Part shown: piece after piece, positions 60,164 to 64,000 of the stretch
Layout: every line of letters begins with the position of its first letter
How positions within the stretch are numbered: position 1 is the first letter of the stretch
Source of the DNA: Mesorhizobium sp. LMG 17147
GTDB taxonomy: Bacteria > Pseudomonadota > Alphaproteobacteria > Rhizobiales > Rhizobiaceae
Reading direction: 5' to 3'
DNA length: 64,000 bases
Assembly: GCF_024297145.1 (NCBI RefSeq)
Contig: NZ_JANCTC010000010.1
Coordinates: 1 to 64,000 of the forward strand
Position numbers and translations under genes: made by a program
The notes under the pieces: generated by a model
What the model was told of the DNA's origin: nothing
The model's input: the letters and a program-made list of their open reading frames with translations, nothing else
The model's database searches: none

Positions 60164-60222
60164 CATATCCTGTGACAAGATGACCGTGCGGCGAAGGACG
60201 GCGCCGGCAGAAGAGGGGCTAG

Positions 60223-61077
60223 ATGGATCCGATCTCCAAATTCCTGGTCAGTTACAAGATTCCCATCGGGGCATGGGGGAAGGCGTTTTTCGGCTTTCTC
60301 ACCGACAATTTCGACACCATCTTCAGGGCTTTTTCCAACAGCCTCAACTTCCTGCTCGACGGCATCGTCGACGGGCTGCTGTTGCTGCCGCCGGTTCTGC
60401 TGATCGCGCTGATCGCTCTGCTCGCCTATTTCCTGCAGCGCTCGAAAGGCCTGGCTTTGGCGGTATTCATTGGATTGCTGTTCATCCTCAACCAGAACCT
60501 GTGGAAGCAGACGGTGGAGACGCTGGTGCTGGTGGTCGCCGCCGCCGCCGTGTCGATGGCCATCGGCGTGCCGCTCGGCATCTGGGCCGCGCACAAGCCG
60601 AAGGTGTATCGCGTCATGCTGCCGGTGCTCGACCTGATGCAGACGCTACCGACCTTCGTCTACCTGATCCCGGTGCTGACCCTGTTCGGCCTCGGCAATG
60701 CGCCCGGCCTCATCGTCACCATCATCTTCGTCATTCCGACCTCGGTTCGGCTCACCCATCTCGGCGTCACCTCGGTGCCGAAATCGATCGTCGAGGCGGG
60801 CGAGGCGTTCGGCGCCACCAAACGCCAGCTGCTGTGGAAGGTCGAGCTGCCTTCGGCGCTGCCGACCATCATGGCGGGGCTGACCCAGTCGATTATGCTG
60901 TCGCTGTCGATGGTGGTGTTCGCCGCCCTTATCGGCGCCGGCGGCCTCGGCACGGAGATCAACCGCGCGCTCGGTTCGCGCCGGATCGACCTAGGGCTTG
61001 AGGCAGGGCTGGCCATCGTCGTGCTTGCCATCGTGCTCGACCGAATGACGCGCATCGGCGTGGGAGGCAAGAAATGA
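60223..61077 (+). CDS. choW: Choline ABC transporter, permease ChoW (284 aa)
   Basis: Integral membrane subunit with about five to six helices and the transport-loop motif EAGEAFGATKRQLLWKVELPSALP (EAA motif) near residue 190, the ATPase contact. The ProW-like N-terminal lead (YKIPIGAWGKAFFGFLTDNFDTI) is typical of the quaternary-amine importer family. Its stop overlaps the choV start (ATGA), so the two are translated together. Confidence 0.95.
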   Translation: MDPISKFLVSYKIPIGAWGKAFFGFLTDNFDTIFRAFSNSLNFLLDGIVDGLLLLPPVLLIALIALLAYFLQRSKGLALAVFIGLLFILNQNLWKQTVETLVLVVAAAAVSMAIGVPLGIWAAHKPKVYRVMLPVLDLMQTLPTFVYLIPVLTLFGLGNAPGLIVTIIFVIPTSVRLTHLGVTSVPKSIVEAGEAFGATKRQLLWKVELPSALPTIMAGLTQSIMLSLSMVVFAALIGAGGLGTEINRALGSRRIDLGLEAGLAIVVLAIVLDRMTRIGVGGKK

Positions 61078-62255
61078 CCGTCGCCGTCGATTTCAGAAAT
61101 GTCGACATCGTCTTCGGCGCCGACCAGGCAGGCTCGCTGGCGCTGATCGACAGCGGCGCCACCCGCGCCGAGATCCTCGAACAGACCGGCAACGTACTGG
61201 GCTGCGCCGGCGCCAGCCTCACCGTGAACGAGGGCGAGATCTCGGTGCTGATGGGGCTTTCCGGCTCCGGCAAATCGACGCTGCTCAGGGCCGTCAACCG
61301 GCTGAACGTCGTCTCGCGCGGCCAGGTGCTGGTCAAGGACGGCGACGGCACGGTCGACGTCGTCACCTGCGACGAGGCGACGCTTCGGCGGTTGCGGCAG
61401 AAACAGGTGGCGATGGTGTTTCAGCAGTTCGGCCTGCTGCCGTGGCGCACAGTGGAGGAAAATGTCGGCCTCGGCCTCGAGCTCGCCGGCGTGCCTGAAG
61501 CCGAGCGCAAGGAGCGGGTGAACAAGCAACTGAAGCTGGTTCATCTCGACCAGTGGTCGAAGAAATACGCGCACGAGCTTTCCGGCGGCATGCAGCAGCG
61601 CGTCGGCCTGGCGCGCGCCTTTGCCACCGAGGCGCCGATCCTGCTGATGGACGAGCCGTTCTCGGCACTCGACCCACTGATCCGGACCAAGCTGCAGGAC
61701 GAGCTGCTGCAGCTTCAGGCCGAGCTGAAGAAGACCATCATCTTCGTCAGCCACGACCTCGAGGAGGCGCTGAAGATCGGCACCCACATCACTATCATGG
61801 AGGGCGGGCGCATCGTGCAGACCGGTGCGCCGGAAGACATCGTGCTGCGGCCCGCCAACGACTATGTCCGCGACTTCATCGCCAATGTGAACCCGCTCTC
61901 GGTGCTGACCGCGTGGAACGTCATGCGCGACCGCCGCGACCTCGAACACGGCGAGAACGGCTGGGTGTGGCTCGACCGGCGCAAGACGACGCGCTTCAAG
62001 ATCGACGAGCATGGGCTGGTGGCGGCGGCCGAGCGTGACGGCAAGCCGGCGGTATGGGTGTCCTGCGCCGATGTCGAGGCACAGCCGGAGGAGACGGCGC
62101 AGGTGTTCTGGGCCAATCCCGGCACCTCGCTGAAGACCGTGATGCTGGCCATGCATCGCTCGCAGACCGCACCGGTGGCGCTGTTCGATGACCAGTCGCG
62201 CTTCGTCGGCGCAATCGGTGTCAGGGACGTGCTGAGCGCGGTGCTGCGAAGATAA
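61074..62255 (+). CDS. choV: Choline ABC transporter, ATP-binding protein ChoV (393 aa)
   Basis: Energises choline import. Walker A GLSGSGKST, ABC signature HELSGGMQQRVGLAR, Walker B ILLMDEPFSALDP and the H-loop FVSHDLEEA are present. A C-terminal extension of about 120 residues (after DFIANVNPLSVLTAW) replaces the CBS domains of ProV/OpuA and ends in a CBS-like stretch (SLKTVMLAMHRSQTAPVALFDDQSRFVGAIGVRDVLSAVL). Coupled to choW by overlap. Adjacent to a two-component system read in the opposite sense. Confidence 0.94.
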   Translation: MTVAVDFRNVDIVFGADQAGSLALIDSGATRAEILEQTGNVLGCAGASLTVNEGEISVLMGLSGSGKSTLLRAVNRLNVVSRGQVLVKDGDGTVDVVTCDEATLRRLRQKQVAMVFQQFGLLPWRTVEENVGLGLELAGVPEAERKERVNKQLKLVHLDQWSKKYAHELSGGMQQRVGLARAFATEAPILLMDEPFSALDPLIRTKLQDELLQLQAELKKTIIFVSHDLEEALKIGTHITIMEGGRIVQTGAPEDIVLRPANDYVRDFIANVNPLSVLTAWNVMRDRRDLEHGENGWVWLDRRKTTRFKIDEHGLVAAAERDGKPAVWVSCADVEAQPEETAQVFWANPGTSLKTVMLAMHRSQTAPVALFDDQSRFVGAIGVRDVLSAVLRR

Positions 62256-62325
62256 TTTTTCTCCTTGGCGAGAACCGAGACCAAACGCCGCGCGAAGGAA
62301 CGCCAGCTTAGCCCGATACCGCAAG

Positions 62326-63735
62326 CTAAACCGCCAGCGGCAGGCGCAGCTCGGTCAGCAGGCCGCCATCGGGATGGTTGGACAGGCTGACCTCGCCGCC
62401 GGCGCTACGGGCGATGTTGCGGGCGATGGTCAGGCCGAGGCCGAGGCCGCCGGTCTGGCGGTTGCGCGACTGTTCCAGGCGCACGAACGAGCCGAACACG
62501 GCGTCGAGCTCGGCCTGCGGTATGCCCGGCCCCTCGTCGCGGATCGCCAGCGTGATGGTCCTGTCCGATTGGCGCAGGCTGAGATGCGCCCTCTTGCCAT
62601 AGGTCACCGCGTTCTGGACGAGGTTGGTGACGCAGCGCCGGAGCGCGACCGGCCGCGCCATGCAGATCAGGCCGCGCGAGCGCCCGTCTTCATTCTCGAA
62701 GGAGACCTCGTCGAAGCCGTCGGCGATCGATTCTACCAGCGACCAGAAATCGATCCTCTCGCTCTTCTCCTCGGTCACCTCGAAAGTGGCGAAGTCGATG
62801 ACCGAGCTGGCAATGCCTTCGATGTCGGCGAGGTCGTGCGCCAGTGCGGCGCGCACGGACGAATTCCTCAGCAGTTCGAGGCGCAGCCGCATCCTGGTCA
62901 GCGGCGTGCGCAGGTCGTGCGCCAGTGCGGCCGCAAGATGCTCGCGGTCCTCGACGTAGGCGCGCAGCCTCGCCTGCATGGCATTGACCGCCTTTGCGGC
63001 GGTACGCACCTCGCGGCTGCCGCTCTCAGCGATCGGCGGGCTTTTCAGGTCCTCGCCGATCCGCTTCACCGCGGTCTCCATCATCCGGTAGGGCGCCGTC
63101 AGCCGGCGCAGTGACCAGATCGAGGAAGCCACCACCAGCCCGGCGATCAAGGCATAGAGCGGCAGGCTATCGAAGCTCAGTATCGGCCCGGCCGGCGTGT
63201 TCGGCTCGGTGAAGTTCAGCCATTGGCCGTCGGCAAAGCGAAGCGAAGCCGTCAGCTTGTCGCTCTGGGCGAAATCGGCCGCCAGCACCAGCAGGTCGCG
63301 CTCGACCTGGCCGATATCGGGACCGGCGACCGTCCCACCGGGAGCGTCGGCTTCGTGCGTTGCCGGGTCGCGGCGGACCCGTGCATCGGTGATGCCGAAC
63401 TTCGACAGCCGACCGACCAATATGTCTTCCAATTCGGCCAGCTCGTCGTCGCCCGCTATCGACGAGGTGACGGCGGGCGTGTCGGAGACGGTGAGCGCAT
63501 AGGTGGCGTTGAACAGCCCGGAGGCCGTCGCCTTGCGCTGTTCTGGGGTGGCATCATGCATCAGCTGCACCAGCGAGAAGGCGCGGTCGTTCAGCCGATA
63601 GAGATCGACGACGTCATTGGCGGCGGCACGGTCGCGCGAAACGATGTAAAGGGTCGCGATCTGGCTGATCAGCAGGCCGGCGATGACGATGAGCAGCACC
63701 CAGACCGGCAGCGTTTGCGGCAGGATGCGTCTCAT
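62326..63735 (-). CDS. Sensor histidine kinase (469 aa)
   Basis: Membrane-bound kinase of the EnvZ/OmpR type. Two helices (about residues 14-34 and 183-205) bracket a periplasmic sensor of about 145 residues. A HAMP segment follows, then the dimerisation helix with the phosphorylated His in ALAHDLRTPLTRMRLRLELL, the N box CVTNLVQNAVTYGKR, and G boxes IRDEGPGIP and GGLGLGLTIARNIA. The start overlaps the stop of the response-regulator gene (ATGA), so both are coupled. The signal is unknown. Confidence 0.94.
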   Translation of the reverse strand: MRRILPQTLPVWVLLIVIAGLLISQIATLYIVSRDRAAANDVVDLYRLNDRAFSLVQLMHDATPEQRKATASGLFNATYALTVSDTPAVTSSIAGDDELAELEDILVGRLSKFGITDARVRRDPATHEADAPGGTVAGPDIGQVERDLLVLAADFAQSDKLTASLRFADGQWLNFTEPNTPAGPILSFDSLPLYALIAGLVVASSIWSLRRLTAPYRMMETAVKRIGEDLKSPPIAESGSREVRTAAKAVNAMQARLRAYVEDREHLAAALAHDLRTPLTRMRLRLELLRNSSVRAALAHDLADIEGIASSVIDFATFEVTEEKSERIDFWSLVESIADGFDEVSFENEDGRSRGLICMARPVALRRCVTNLVQNAVTYGKRAHLSLRQSDRTITLAIRDEGPGIPQAELDAVFGSFVRLEQSRNRQTGGLGLGLTIARNIARSAGGEVSLSNHPDGGLLTELRLPLAV

Positions 63736-64000
63736 TCGGAGGTCGTCTCAGGCAGGAACTGGTAGCCGCCGCTGCGCACGGTCAGGATCAGCTTCGGCGT
63801 TTTCGGGTCGTCCTCCATCTTGCGCCGCAGCCGGCTGACCAGAATGTCGACGCTGCGGTCGAAGCTGTAGCCGCTGTCGCCGCCGGACAGCTCGATCAGC
63901 TGCTCGCGGCTCAGTACGCGCTGCGCGCTCTTGACGAAGGTCTGCAGGAGATTGAATTCGGCCATCGTCAGCTCGATCCTGACGTCGCCGGGCGCCATCA
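63732..64000 (-). CDS. OmpR-type response regulator, C-terminal part (cut by window edge)
   Basis: The visible part is the winged-helix effector domain: ELTMAEFNLLQTFVKSAQRVLSREQLIELSGG, DILVSRLRRKMEDDPKTPKLILTVRSGGYQFLPE. The receiver domain and the start lie beyond base 64000, and the frame is open to the edge. The stop overlaps the kinase start by 4 bases. It is a cognate pair with the downstream histidine kinase. Confidence 0.93.
   Translation of the reverse strand, partial: MAPGDVRIELTMAEFNLLQTFVKSAQRVLSREQLIELSGGDSGYSFDRSVDILVSRLRRKMEDDPKTPKLILTVRSGGYQFLPETTSE

Overview
The window is GC-rich alphaproteobacterial chromosome, most like Mesorhizobium or a close relative in the Rhizobiales/Phyllobacteriaceae. 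Evidence: a SciP-CtrA-ChpT cell-cycle locus with an EipA (DUF1134) homologue, a fused TrpE(G) of 729 aa behind a trpL-type leader peptide, a ChoXWV choline transporter, and several rhizobial-type intergenic palindromes. This assignment rests on gene content and recalled family features, not on a database search.

Region 1 (1 to about 10.3 kb) is an accessory island. It holds an IS66 transposase tail, a hypothetical protein typical of mobile regions, an IS110-family insertion sequence, a TetR-controlled amidase/quinone-oxidoreductase unit, an AlpA-like remnant, a small XRE regulator with its own operator, a Tat-like hypothetical protein and a large serine recombinase. The recombinase reading frame runs into the 3' half of a tRNA-Met gene (CAT), which marks the island/chromosome boundary. 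The other end of the island lies outside the window.

Region 2 (10.5 to 22 kb) is core chromosome built around cell-cycle control: an oxidoreductase, mnmA, sciP, a quinone oxidoreductase with an HxlR regulator, a FliJ-like protein, ctrA with a long promoter rich in GANTC sites, a CheY-like protein, chpT and eipA. A coiled-coil membrane protein, an RNA methyltransferase and an L,D-transpeptidase follow.

Region 3 (22 to 48 kb) is metabolic and housekeeping. It has an ArsR regulator, a HugZ-like protein, an SDR and a GNAT, a glutathionyl-hydroquinone reductase, a Nudix hydrolase, a phosphoesterase, a TPR protein with an N-terminal winged helix, leuA behind a putative leucine leader peptide, an AbrB-family transporter, a CDF cation exporter, trpE(G) with leader peptide and attenuator, a deacylase, an FAD/disulfide reductase coupled to a DUF4126 protein, a RES-Xre toxin-antitoxin pair under a perfect 12-bp-arm dyad, a GlxA-type regulator and a cysteine hydrolase. 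Palindromic MITE-like repeats sit in several gaps.

Region 4 (48.8 to 64 kb) has fhs, then a five-gene same-strand cluster of unknown function (coiled-coil protein, 381-aa protein, AAA ATPase, 434-aa protein, DUF2333 membrane protein). This is the best candidate in the window for an undescribed system. A cytochrome c, thymidine kinase, the choXWV choline ABC transporter and a two-component pair cut by the window edge complete the region.
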